From contig JACMKH010000263.1 in NCBI GenBank assembly GCA_014380205.1, forward strand, positions 1 through 21,762: DNA of 21,762 bases. The letters are read 5' to 3'. Each line of letters opens with the position of its first letter. Position 1 is the stretch's first letter. A model generated the notes under the pieces. It was not told the DNA's origin. It saw only the letters and a program-made list of their open reading frames with translations, and made no database searches. A program made the translations under genes and the position numbers. Below, piece by piece: positions 13,342-20,936 of the stretch. This DNA is from Sphingomonadaceae bacterium. GTDB taxonomy: Bacteria; Pseudomonadota; Alphaproteobacteria; Sphingomonadales; Sphingomonadaceae.

Positions 13342-15483
13342 TCATCGCGCGCCGAGCTGATTGACGGTGGGCGAGGCGAGGTTGCGGTCCTGATTGGCGC
13401 GGCTGATGACATAATGGCGGACGGCGTCGGCCTGTTCCGCGTTCATCACGCGCCGCCACGAGATCATGCCGTTCTGCGCGAGCACGCCGTCGATCACCAC
13501 CGAGCGCCAGGTGTCGGCGTTGCCGAGCGCGGCCGAGTAGCGCAGATCGGGGATCACCGTCCCCGCTACCGCCGCGTCGCCGTGGCAGACACCGCAAAAG
13601 CGCCCGAATAGCCGCCCGCCCGTCGCGATCTGCTCGGGCGTGCCGCGCGAGGGCGGCGGGTCGAGCGCGCGCTCCTGGACGGGAAGCCGCTCGGGCAATT
13701 GCGCCGTGCCGCCGAGCCGGTAGACGAGCAGCCGGCTGACATTGGGCACGACGCCCGATGTGTAGGACAGCGTCCCCGGCGCCAGCGCCCAGACCCCGCC
13801 CCAGCCCGCGAGCACCGCGACATATTGGACGCCGTCGATCGAATAGGTCATCGGCGCGGCGACCACGCCGGTCTGCGCGGGCGCCGTCCAGAGCTGCTCG
13901 CCGGTCTCGCTGTTGAACGCCGCGAAATCGCCCGCCGCCGATCCCTGGAAGACAAGCCCGCCCGCAGTCGCGAGCACGCCGCCGTTCCATGGGCCGCGAT
14001 AGTTGACGCGCCACACCTCGCGCTGGGCGACCGGGTCCCAAGCGATCAGCGCGCCGCGCGTTCCCGTCGCGGCGGCGCGGCGGACATTGTCGTCGGCGGG
14101 CATCGCGCCCGCTGCCATGTCGATCCCGACGTTGAAGCCGAGCGGGGCCGGCTCCCAATTCTCCTCGGGGATATAGGGGAAGCCCGCCTCGATCGCGGGG
14201 ATGAAGACGAGCCCGCTCGCGGGGTCGAACGCCATCGGATGCCAGCTGTGCGCGCCCGTCGCGCCGGGCGAGGAGACGAAGGGCTGGCCGGTGCGGTAAT
14301 AGCGCGCGGCGGGGTTCTCGATCGGCCGGCCGGTCTCCTGGTCGATCCCGGTCGCCCAGTTCACCGGCACGAAATTGTGCGCCGAGATGAACTCGCCGGT
14401 CTCGCGGTCGATCACGTAGAAGAAGCCGTTCTTGGGCGCCTGCATCAGCACGCGGCGCGTCTCGCCCTCGATCTCGAGATCGGCGAGGATGATGTGCTGG
14501 GTTGCGGTGAAGTCCCAGGTCTCGCCCGGAGTCGTTTGATAATGCCAAACATATTCGCCAGTGTCGGGCCGTAGCGCGACGATCGAGGAGATGTAGAGAT
14601 TGTCGTTGTTGCGTCCCGGCGTCTCGGGCGAGCGATAGGCCTGGTTCCAGGGCGAGCCGTTGCCGACGCCGATGTACAGCAGGTTCAATTCGGGGTCGTA
14701 GGCCATCGCGTCCCACACGGTGCCGCCGCCGCCGATGCTCCACCACTCGCCGTTCCAGGTTTCGGCGGCGCGCTGGAGATAGGCGGGCTGCTCGCCCTCG
14801 GCGGGGTTGGTGGGGACGGTGTAAAAGCGCCAGAGTTGTTCGCCGCTCGCCGCGTCATAGGCGGTGATATAGCCGCGCACGCCGAACTCGGCGCCGCCGT
14901 TGCCGATGATCACGCGCCCGTCGATCACGCGCGGCGCGCCGGTGATCGTATAGGGCTGGGACTGGTCGACGGTCACCTGGCTCCACACTTCGGCGCCGGT
15001 GGCCCGGTTGATCGCGACGAGCCGCCCGTCGAGCGTGCCGACATAGAGGTTGCCGCCCCACGCCGCGACGCCGCGGTTGACCGCGTCGCAGCACGCCTTG
15101 GCCCCGGTCTCGCGCGGCACCTCGGGGTCGTACGACCAGAGCAGCCGCCCGGTCGCGCCGTCGTATGCGTTGACCTTGCTCCAAGCGGTCGAGACGTAGA
15201 GCGTGCCGTCGATCATCAGCGGCGTCGCCTCCTGGCCGCGCGCGGTGTCGAGATCGGCGAACCAGGCGAGCCCGAGCTCGGAGACATTCTCGCGGTTGAT
15301 CGAATCGAGCGGGCTGAAGCGCTGCTCGCTGTAGGTGCGCCCAGTGGTCAGCCATTCGCCGGGAGTCGAATCGGCGCCGACGATCCGCGCGCCGTCGATC
15401 CCGTTCTGCGTCGCCGCCGCGTCGTCGTCGGCCGAGCAGGCGGCCAGCGCGAGCATCGCGCAGAGTCCGAGCAAGATCCTCAT
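13342..15483 (-). CDS. PQQ-dependent quinohaemoprotein alcohol dehydrogenase, predicted lipoprotein
   Basis: A 713-residue enzyme: lipoprotein signal MRILLGLCAMLALAAC with Cys16 as the lipidation site (LAAC, Ser at +2), an eight-bladed PQQ propeller, and a C-terminal cytochrome c domain with CGVCH (Cys630, Cys633, His634) and a possible axial Met673. The vicinal Cys131-Cys132 (KACCDAV) is the ring disulphide of quinoprotein alcohol dehydrogenases. Glu199, Asn275 and Asp324 (ETWDFT) fit the Ca2+/catalytic set. It would oxidise alcohols outside the inner membrane and pass electrons to the respiratory chain; PQQ synthesis genes are not in the window. Three in-frame starts exist (GTG 15495, ATG 15489, ATG 15483). 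The last is chosen for its GAGG spacing and clean signal peptide. Confidence 0.88.
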   Translation of the reverse strand: MRILLGLCAMLALAACSADDDAAATQNGIDGARIVGADSTPGEWLTTGRTYSEQRFSPLDSINRENVSELGLAWFADLDTARGQEATPLMIDGTLYVSTAWSKVNAYDGATGRLLWSYDPEVPRETGAKACCDAVNRGVAAWGGNLYVGTLDGRLVAINRATGAEVWSQVTVDQSQPYTITGAPRVIDGRVIIGNGGAEFGVRGYITAYDAASGEQLWRFYTVPTNPAEGEQPAYLQRAAETWNGEWWSIGGGGTVWDAMAYDPELNLLYIGVGNGSPWNQAYRSPETPGRNNDNLYISSIVALRPDTGEYVWHYQTTPGETWDFTATQHIILADLEIEGETRRVLMQAPKNGFFYVIDRETGEFISAHNFVPVNWATGIDQETGRPIENPAARYYRTGQPFVSSPGATGAHSWHPMAFDPASGLVFIPAIEAGFPYIPEENWEPAPLGFNVGIDMAAGAMPADDNVRRAAATGTRGALIAWDPVAQREVWRVNYRGPWNGGVLATAGGLVFQGSAAGDFAAFNSETGEQLWTAPAQTGVVAAPMTYSIDGVQYVAVLAGWGGVWALAPGTLSYTSGVVPNVSRLLVYRLGGTAQLPERLPVQERALDPPPSRGTPEQIATGGRLFGRFCGVCHGDAAVAGTVIPDLRYSAALGNADTWRSVVIDGVLAQNGMISWRRVMNAEQADAVRHYVISRANQDRNLASPTVNQLGAR

Positions 15484-15520
15484 TCGCATCCTCACCCAGC
15501 GCTTGTGTCGTTCGGCAGGG

Positions 15521-17086
15521 CTAGTTCACCAAACGCGCGCTGTCGCCCCAATATTCCTTGCGCAATTTCTTCTTGTCCATCTTGCCCGCCGCCGTGCGCG
15601 GGATCGAGTCCACAAATGCGACCGTCTTGGGCGCCTTGACCCCGCCGAGCCGCGCCTTGGTGTGCGCGATGATCGCGCTATCGTCGATGCCCTCGGCGAC
15701 GACGATTGCGTGGACCGCCTCGCCCCATTTCTCGTGGGGAACGCCGATCACCGCGCATTCGCGCACCTGCGGCAGCTCGGTCACCGCCGCCTCGACCTCG
15801 GTGGTGAAGACGTTGAACCCGCCCGTCACGACCATGTCCTTCTTGCGGTCGACGATATAGAGATAACCCTGCTCGTCGAACCTGCCGACGTCGCCGGTAT
15901 GGTGCCAGCCGAACTTGCGGATCTCGGCGGTCTCCTCGGGCTTCTCGAAATAGGAATGCGAGACGAGCACGCCGCGCGCGCAGATCTCGCCCGATTCGCC
16001 GGGCGCGACGCGGTTGCCGTCGTCGTCGAGCAGCGCGACCCGAATCGAGCGCGTCGGCTTGCCGCACGCGGCGAGCTTCTCGGGAGCCTCGCTCGCGAAG
16101 CGCGCGACATCCTCGGGCGGGAACCAGGCGACGATCATCGGGCATTCGACCTGGCCGTAGCTCTGGCACATGCAGGGGCCGAAGGTTTCGACCGCCTGGC
16201 GCAGCTTCTCGGGGCTGCACGGCGAGCCGACGAGGATGAATATCCGCAAGCTCGAATAATCGTGGTCGCCGATCTCGGGCGAGGCGAGCAGCTGGTAAAG
16301 CGCGGTCGGCGGCAGATACATATGCGTGACGCGATGCTCCGCGATCGCGCGCAGCACCTTCTCGGCGTTGAAGCCGGGGAGGATCACCTGGGTCGCGCCG
16401 AGGTTCAGGGTCGAGAGCGCGATCGGCCCGGCGGCATGGGTGATCGGCGCCGAGACCAGCGCGACGGGCGCGTCGGTGCGCCCGCCCATCGCGTCGGCGG
16501 CGGTCTCGATCATCGTCCCCCAGCCGAGGTTGGTGACGTTGGCGCCCTTCGAGGGGCCGGTCGTCCCGCCGGTCGGGAAGATGCCGACCAGCTCGGACAT
16601 GTTGCCGAAGGCGTCGATCTCGGGCTCGACGAAATCATCCTCGCTCACCCCCTCGATGAACTGGTCGAGCGAGGGATCGCCGCCCGTCGGCTGGTCGAGG
16701 CAGACGAATTTGGTCAGCGTCGGGCACAGCGCGCGGAGCTGCTCGACCTCGTCGGCGAGGCTCGAATGGTAGAACATCCAGCGGCAGCGGACGTAATTGA
16801 TATAGGCCGCGTTGGCGTCGATCGCGTTGCGCGTGTTGACCGGAATCCAGACGCCGTTGGCGCGCCACATCGCGAGCAGCACGATCAGGATCGACCCGCC
16901 GTTGGGGCCATAGAGCGCGAGCAGATCCTGGTTGGCGAACCCGTCGCGCTGCATCGCAGCGGCGATCCGCTCGCTCAGCGCCTTGACCTCGGCGAAGCTG
17001 TATCGCCGGCCGGTGACGGTATCGACGATGCAGGCGCGCGCGGGATCGCGGTCATGCCCCCGATCGAAATAGTCGATTGATCTCAC
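15521..17086 (-). CDS. Acyl-CoA ligase / AMP-binding enzyme (ANL superfamily)
   Basis: A 521-residue ANL ligase. The P-loop is PTGGTTGPSKG (171-181), the adenine motif YGQVE (310-314), the ribose-binding Asp399 in HHTGDVG, the hinge region DRKKDMVVTGGFNV (413-426) and the catalytic Lys502 in RTAAGKMDKKKL. It activates a carboxylic acid to an acyl-AMP and then the CoA thioester. The A4-A5 pocket (PITHAAGP, VGSPCSPEKL) resembles fatty/aryl-alkanoic acid ligases, not benzoate ligases, but specificity is uncertain. The start is GTG at 17084-17086 with AGGA 7 bases upstream. It lies 28 bases after the GST stop on the same strand and likely shares the Rieske-GST transcript. Confidence 0.87.
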   Translation of the reverse strand: MRSIDYFDRGHDRDPARACIVDTVTGRRYSFAEVKALSERIAAAMQRDGFANQDLLALYGPNGGSILIVLLAMWRANGVWIPVNTRNAIDANAAYINYVRCRWMFYHSSLADEVEQLRALCPTLTKFVCLDQPTGGDPSLDQFIEGVSEDDFVEPEIDAFGNMSELVGIFPTGGTTGPSKGANVTNLGWGTMIETAADAMGGRTDAPVALVSAPITHAAGPIALSTLNLGATQVILPGFNAEKVLRAIAEHRVTHMYLPPTALYQLLASPEIGDHDYSSLRIFILVGSPCSPEKLRQAVETFGPCMCQSYGQVECPMIVAWFPPEDVARFASEAPEKLAACGKPTRSIRVALLDDDGNRVAPGESGEICARGVLVSHSYFEKPEETAEIRKFGWHHTGDVGRFDEQGYLYIVDRKKDMVVTGGFNVFTTEVEAAVTELPQVRECAVIGVPHEKWGEAVHAIVVAEGIDDSAIIAHTKARLGGVKAPKTVAFVDSIPRTAAGKMDKKKLRKEYWGDSARLVN

Positions 17087-17114
17087 GAAAAAATCCTCAC
17101 CGTTCCGGGAGGAT

Positions 17115-17897
17115 CTACCCCCACCGGTTGATCTCCGGCCCGGGGGCCCAGCTCTGCCTTGGATCGTCGCTCGTCGCCTGGTTCAGCGCCTGCGCGACCG
17201 AGGGTCGCGCGCGCATCCGCTCGATCCACGCCGCCGCGCGCGCCTTGCCCTCGAACGCTTCGGGGACGATGTCTTCCATCCCGGCGAGCCAGGCGAAGCT
17301 CTCGAGATCGGCGATCGAGAAATCGCCCATCAGCCAATCGCGCCCGTCGCCGAGCCTGGTCTCGATGCGCTCGACGCCCTGGACGATCTTGCTCCGCGAA
17401 TCGGCCTCCTGCGCGTCGGGGAAATTGCCCGCGCGCGTGTCGGTCCAACGCTTGCGCAGGTCCTCGCTCGCGATCGAATCGAGAATCGTGTCGAACTCGG
17501 CGTCGGGCATCGCCGCGAGCCTCGGCGTGGTGTGCGCGCGGTTGCCGAGGAAGGCCGCGGCGGGGGCGACGCGCTCGATCGTCTGGCGGCACCACATCTC
17601 CATCTCCCAGCGCGCGTGCGCGTCGGTCGGCTGGAGCCGGGCGCCCGCGCGCTCGTCGAGATATTGCGCGAGGAACACCGAATCGGCCATCGCCTCGCCG
17701 CCCACCGCGAGCACGGGGCCTTCGCCCTCGACGCTCATCTCGGTCGCGACGCCGTGCGGCACGCTGCCGCTGTGGCGTTCCCCGGCGGCGAGATCAATCG
17801 CGACAAGCTCGGCGTCGAGCCCGGTCTCGGCGAGCGCGGCGAGCACGGTCAGCGAGGGTCCGTTGGGCTCGCCGTGGTACAGGGTCATCTCGGCCAT
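17115..17897 (-). CDS. Glutathione S-transferase family protein (divergent)
   Basis: A 260-residue two-domain GST. The N-terminal thioredoxin-like domain starts MTLYHGEPNGPSLTVLAALAE and contains GPVLAVGGEAMADSVFLAQYL, where the DS pair replaces the usual glutathione-contacting ES. The C-terminal helical domain has LMGDFSIADLESFAWL, the N-capping box of GSTs. Compared with its neighbour it has a long helical insert (about 120-170) and no clear catalytic Ser or Cys. Together with the LigF-like gene it may provide the second glutathione step (ether cleavage of the other enantiomer, or thioether removal as LigG does). Start ATG at 17895-17897 shares one base with the upstream TGA (TGATG coupling). 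Confidence 0.75.
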   Translation of the reverse strand: MAEMTLYHGEPNGPSLTVLAALAETGLDAELVAIDLAAGERHSGSVPHGVATEMSVEGEGPVLAVGGEAMADSVFLAQYLDERAGARLQPTDAHARWEMEMWCRQTIERVAPAAAFLGNRAHTTPRLAAMPDAEFDTILDSIASEDLRKRWTDTRAGNFPDAQEADSRSKIVQGVERIETRLGDGRDWLMGDFSIADLESFAWLAGMEDIVPEAFEGKARAAAWIERMRARPSVAQALNQATSDDPRQSWAPGPEINRWG

Positions 17898-18664
17898 CAG
17901 GCGGGCTCCCTTTCGAGGATCGCGACGCGCTTGACCATGTCGGTCCGGCCCATCGCCCAGGTCTGCCTGGTCGCGGGCCGCTCGTAGATTTTGCGCAGCC
18001 ATTCGAGCAGGTGCGGGGTCTTCTCGTCGTTCGACAGCTCGGGCTGCGACAACGGGATTGCATAGGCGAGGTTGAAGCCGTTGACGTCGGCGAGCGAATA
18101 TTGGTCGCTCGCGAGCCACGCGCGCTTAGCGAGCTCCTCCTCGAGCATGCCGATGCCGATACCGACGCGGCGTTGCGATTCGGCCATCTCCTCGGCCGAG
18201 AAACTGCCGTGGATCGCCTTGCGCCACGCGACGCGGCGCTCGGGCAGCGGGATGCGCTCGATCGCGGCCTCGAGCTCGGCGGGATCGCGCTGGCGCACCG
18301 AGGGGCCGACGAACATGCTCCAGCCGATCATGCTGAACGAGGGCGCGAGCCATTGGTCCATGAACTTCATCCACCAGCGGATGCGCCAGCGGTCGCGCGG
18401 ATCGGCGGGCATCAGCTCGGGCCCGTCGAACGCGTTGTCGACATATTCCATGATCGCGGTCGATTCGGTGAGCACGCGGTCGCCATGCGTCATCGCGGGG
18501 ATCGTGCCCTGCGGGTTGACCGCGAGATACTCGGGCTTGTGCTGATCGAACTGGAGCATGTCGATGTAGTGGCTGTTGAACGCGACGCCCTTCTCGGCGA
18601 GCGCGAGCATCGGCTTGCCCGAGTTGGCGTTGGGCTCCCAATGATAGAGGGTGACTTGGCTCAT
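17897..18664 (-). CDS. LigF-like glutathione S-transferase (candidate beta-etherase)
   Basis: A 255-residue GST close in length and layout to the lignin beta-etherase LigF (about 257). Shared features as remembered: the ANS-KP start of helix 1 (PNANSGKPMLALAEKG), a FDQH...NPQGTIPA segment with cis-Pro, TESTAIMEYVDNAF contacting glutathione, IPLPERRVAWR, the RRVGIGIGMLEEELAK helix and SLADVNGFNLA. LigF-type enzymes cleave beta-aryl ethers of alpha-keto compounds, forming a glutathione thioether and a free phenol. That activity would follow directly on the LigD-like SDRs of the rightward operon. It overlaps the Rieske gene by ATGA at its start and the second GST by TGATG at its end. The substrate itself is inferred. 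Confidence 0.8.
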   Translation of the reverse strand: MSQVTLYHWEPNANSGKPMLALAEKGVAFNSHYIDMLQFDQHKPEYLAVNPQGTIPAMTHGDRVLTESTAIMEYVDNAFDGPELMPADPRDRWRIRWWMKFMDQWLAPSFSMIGWSMFVGPSVRQRDPAELEAAIERIPLPERRVAWRKAIHGSFSAEEMAESQRRVGIGIGMLEEELAKRAWLASDQYSLADVNGFNLAYAIPLSQPELSNDEKTPHLLEWLRKIYERPATRQTWAMGRTDMVKRVAILEREPA

Positions 18665-19719
18665 TCCGCCGCGATCCTTTCCTTGGCCTCGGGGGCCGGT
18701 TCTTCCTGCGCGCGGATCATCCGCTTGATGATCGCCCGCGATTTCACGCCGCCTTCGTCGATGTTGTAGCCGCGCAGCTTCAAATCGGGGTTGGCATTGA
18801 TCGAGCGCTGCTGCGCCTCGAGAATCTCGACGTCCTCGAGGAACACGCCGCCCTGCTGCGCGCGGAAGCGCGCGGTGAAACCCGTGTCGGCGGTGTCGAA
18901 GTTGCGCGACATCCCCCAGAAATAGTGGCAGGAATTCTCGCTCTCGGGGGTCAGCGCGTCGATCACGAAGCCGCGCACGCCCTGGTCGTGGCTTTCGGGA
19001 GTCGCCCCCGAGCCGACCGGCGCTACGCCGACGTCGATGATCACCGACGAGGGCGGGATGAACTGGCAGATCTGCCAGCGGTCGACATTGCCGTCCCGGC
19101 GCAGCGCGTCCCGCCAGAAGGGCGGCGCGTCGATGTCAGGCATCCAGCGCTCGACGAACACCTCGTTGCCCACGGCGCGCGTGACGATCGGCGCCTCCAA
19201 AATCTCCATCTGCCCGATCGAGCCCTGATGCGTGTAGGTTTCGTGGGTCAGGTCCATGAGATTGTCGATCGCAAGCCGATAGTCGCAGTCGAGATGGTAA
19301 TAGCCGCCGTCGAACGCCCAGCCCTCGGCGCTGCACGGCCACAGATCGGGGACGAGATCGGGATCGGCCTTGGCCGCCTCGCCGACCCACACCCACAGGA
19401 AGCGGTGGCGCTCGACCACCGGATAGGTCTGGACCGCGACCGCCGGGTTGAGCCGATCGGCCTTCAGGGGCATTTCCTTGACCTGGCCGCAGCTGTCGAG
19501 CAGCAGCCCGTGGTAGCGGCAGCGGATATCGTCGCCTTCCTTGATCCCCATCGAGAGCGGCAGGAGGCGGTGTGGGCAGGCGTCGCGCATCGCCACGGGC
19601 GAGCGGTCGAAGCGCCGGTAGAGCATGATAGGCTCGCCGCAGATCGTCCGCGCGAGCGGGGCGCGATCGACCTCGCTGTCCCAGGCCGCGACATACCATT
19701 GGTTGGGAACCCAGGTCAT
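18661..19719 (-). CDS. Rieske non-haem iron oxygenase, VanA-type (O-demethylase-like)
   Basis: A 352-residue oxygenase alpha subunit. The Rieske centre is Cys48-x-His50 (CPH) and Cys67-x2-His70 (CRYH). The mononuclear iron site is D156-x2-H159-x4-H164 (LMDLTHETYTH). The length and the start 'VPNQWYVAAW' fit the vanillate O-demethylase/toluenesulphonate group, which demethylates or hydroxylates aromatic acids and ethers. The needed ferredoxin reductase (VanB) is not in the window. ATG 19717-19719 has GGAGAG about 6 bases upstream. The frame is open a further 22 codons upstream through the promoter, which is not counted. It heads a run with the two GSTs and the ligase, below a GTATG-N5-CATAC operator. 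Confidence 0.85.
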   Translation of the reverse strand: MTWVPNQWYVAAWDSEVDRAPLARTICGEPIMLYRRFDRSPVAMRDACPHRLLPLSMGIKEGDDIRCRYHGLLLDSCGQVKEMPLKADRLNPAVAVQTYPVVERHRFLWVWVGEAAKADPDLVPDLWPCSAEGWAFDGGYYHLDCDYRLAIDNLMDLTHETYTHQGSIGQMEILEAPIVTRAVGNEVFVERWMPDIDAPPFWRDALRRDGNVDRWQICQFIPPSSVIIDVGVAPVGSGATPESHDQGVRGFVIDALTPESENSCHYFWGMSRNFDTADTGFTARFRAQQGGVFLEDVEILEAQQRSINANPDLKLRGYNIDEGGVKSRAIIKRMIRAQEEPAPEAKERIAAE

Positions 19720-19777
19720 CCACGCTCTCCCATCGCTTTTCGCGCGAATCGGGCGGGCTTGGCGCCCGCTCCATTTT

Positions 19778-19792
19778 GTATGCAATACATAC
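19778..19792. promoter_or_regulatory. Operator candidate, GTATG-N5-CATAC (GntR-like)
   Basis: GTATGCAATACATAC is a perfect 5+5 inverted repeat. It matches the site at 1201-1215 in 13 of 15 bases. The preceding bases are TTTT here and ATT there, so TTGTATGCAAYACATAY is the shared core. It lies 59 bases from the Rieske ATG, a sensible place for a repressor or activator site. Confidence 0.55.
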
Positions 19793-19843
19793 TATTTTGG
19801 CGGCGTCAACGCCGTCAGTGCAAACGGGACAGGAGTGAAAAAG

Positions 19844-19912
19844 ATGCGGCCGGCCGGCCCGCGCCCGTCCCCGGTCGGGCTTGCCGCAACCATCGCCTTC
19901 GACGCGGGTTAG
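19844..19912 (+). CDS. Possible 22-residue leader ORF
   Basis: ATG 19844 follows AGGAG (19831-19835) with 8 bases between, and the frame ends at TAG 19910-19912. The peptide starts MRPAGPRPSPVGL and is followed by AATIAFDAG. It lies about 20 bases upstream of the next gene. A strong ribosome site and promoter-proximal position suggest a leader or small protein. The short length and high Pro/Gly/Ala content at high GC mean that chance cannot be excluded. Confidence 0.25.
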   Translation: MRPAGPRPSPVGLAATIAFDAG

Positions 19913-19931
19913 GCGTGGCGAGGAGACTAAC

Positions 19932-20174
19932 ATGGAACTGATCGAGCGGGTCGCCCGCGTGCTCGCGGGGCAGCATTACAGCCGCAACGCGGGCAATCCC
20001 CAAGCAGGCGCATCGGCGGCCGATGTCGTCGATGCGCGCTGGACCGATTTCCTGGACGACGCGCTCGCGGTGCTCAAGACAATCCGCGAGCCGACCGAGG
20101 CCATGGCCTTCGAGGGCGACGCGCAGGCCTGGCACCGCATGGTCGAGGCCGCGATCGCCGAGGCGGAAGGATAA
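19932..20174 (+). CDS. Hypothetical small helical protein (80 aa)
   Basis: An 80-residue protein, MELIERVARVLAGQHY and onward, ending AQAWHRMVEAAIAEAEG. It is acidic, predicted mostly helical, without signal peptide, membrane segment or metal motif. The N-terminal 'ERVARVLAGQHY' and the later 'LDDALAVLKTIREPTEAM' resemble short uncharacterised alphaproteobacterial proteins sometimes found near translation genes (from memory; not certain). AGGAGA lies 5 bases before the ATG, so it is probably translated. It converges on truA and does not clearly belong to the catabolic set. I do not recognise a function. Confidence 0.6.
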   Translation: MELIERVARVLAGQHYSRNAGNPQAGASAADVVDARWTDFLDDALAVLKTIREPTEAMAFEGDAQAWHRMVEAAIAEAEG

Positions 20175-20176
20175 GA

Positions 20177-20197
20177 TCCTCCCAGTGCGGGGGGAGG
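20177..20197. terminator. Hairpin between convergent genes
   Basis: CCTCCC (20178-20183) pairs with GGGAGG (20192-20197) across an 8-base loop, exactly in the 24-base gap between the 80-aa gene and truA. It lacks a T run, so a bidirectional terminator role is only probable. Confidence 0.45.
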
Positions 20198-20198
20198 C

Positions 20199-20936
20199 TC
20201 AATATTCCGCCCCCACGAAATACAGCCCGTCGGGCGGCGCGTTGAGGCCCAGCCGTGTGCGATTCCGGGCTTCGAGCGCTGCCGCGAGATCGTCGGCGCG
20301 CCACTTGCCCAGCCCGACCAGCGCGAGGCACCCCGCGATCGAACGCACCTGGTGGTGGAGGAACGAGCGCGCCTCGGCGGCAATCGTGATCCGCTCGCCC
20401 TCGCGCATCACATCGAGTCGGTCGAGCGTGCGCACGGGGCTATCGGCCTGGCAATGCGCCGAGCGGAAGGTCGTGAAATCGTGCCGCCCGACCAGCGCCT
20501 GCGCTGCCGCCTGCATCGCACCGGCGTCGAGCGGTTGAGGCACGCGCCACGCGCGCCCCGTTTCGAGCGCGAGCGGCCCGCGCCGGTTGACGATGCAATA
20601 TTCGTAGCGCCGCCGGACGCAGGAGAAGCGCGCGTGCCAGTCGTCGGCCACCGCCTCGCAGGCGAGGATCGCGATCGGCGCGGGGCGCACCCGCGCGTTG
20701 ATCGCCTCGCCCAGCCTGAAGGGCGTGATCGGCTTCGCGATATCGACATGCGCGGGCATCGCCAGCGCATGGACGCCCGCGTCGGTCCGCCCCGCGCCCT
20801 GGACGATCGCCGTCTCGCCGGTGATCGCGAACACCGCGCTCTCGATCGTCTGCTGCACGCTGGGGCCGTGCGCCTGGCGCTGCCAGCCCATGAAGGGGCG
20901 GCCGTCATATTCGACCGTGAGGCGAAAGCGCGTCAC
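20199..20936 (-). CDS. truA: tRNA pseudouridine(38-40) synthase TruA
   Basis: A 245-residue protein with the TruA start [11 protein letters not shown] and the catalytic Asp motif [11 protein letters not shown]. Further TruA blocks are [22 protein letters not shown] and [13 protein letters not shown]. It modifies uridines 38-40 of the anticodon stem of several tRNAs in the cytoplasm. The start is GTG at 20934-20936, which overlaps the stop of fmt as GTGA. This replaces the longer open frame running into fmt and gives a normal family length. Gene order fmt-truA is common in alphaproteobacteria, usually with def upstream. Confidence 0.95.
   Translation of the reverse strand: MTRFRLTVEYDGRPFMGWQRQAHGPSVQQTIESAVFAITGETAIVQGAGRTDAGVHALAMPAHVDIAKPITPFRLGEAINARVRPAPIAILACEAVADDWHARFSCVRRRYEYCIVNRRGPLALETGRAWRVPQPLDAGAMQAAAQALVGRHDFTTFRSAHCQADSPVRTLDRLDVMREGERITIAAEARSFLHHQVRSIAGCLALVGLGKWRADDLAAALEARNRTRLGLNAPPDGLYFVGAEY

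Larger units (their letters stand above)
19720..19931. promoter_or_regulatory. Divergent promoter region (Rieske operon / small ORFs)
   Basis: A 212-base intergenic stretch with an AT-rich segment at 19771-19800. It holds a GTATG-N5-CATAC operator, a GCGGGC/GCCCGC hairpin (19753-19769) that would fall in the Rieske leader, a CGGCG-TCAA-CGCCG hairpin (19800-19813), and a possible 22-codon ORF. No certain -35/-10 could be picked. Confidence 0.6.

Noticed and set aside
19720..19785. Longer Rieske protein starting upstream at 19785
   Set aside because: It would run across the operator region, and VanA-type proteins start near MTWVPNQWY. A GGAGAG site precedes ATG 19719.
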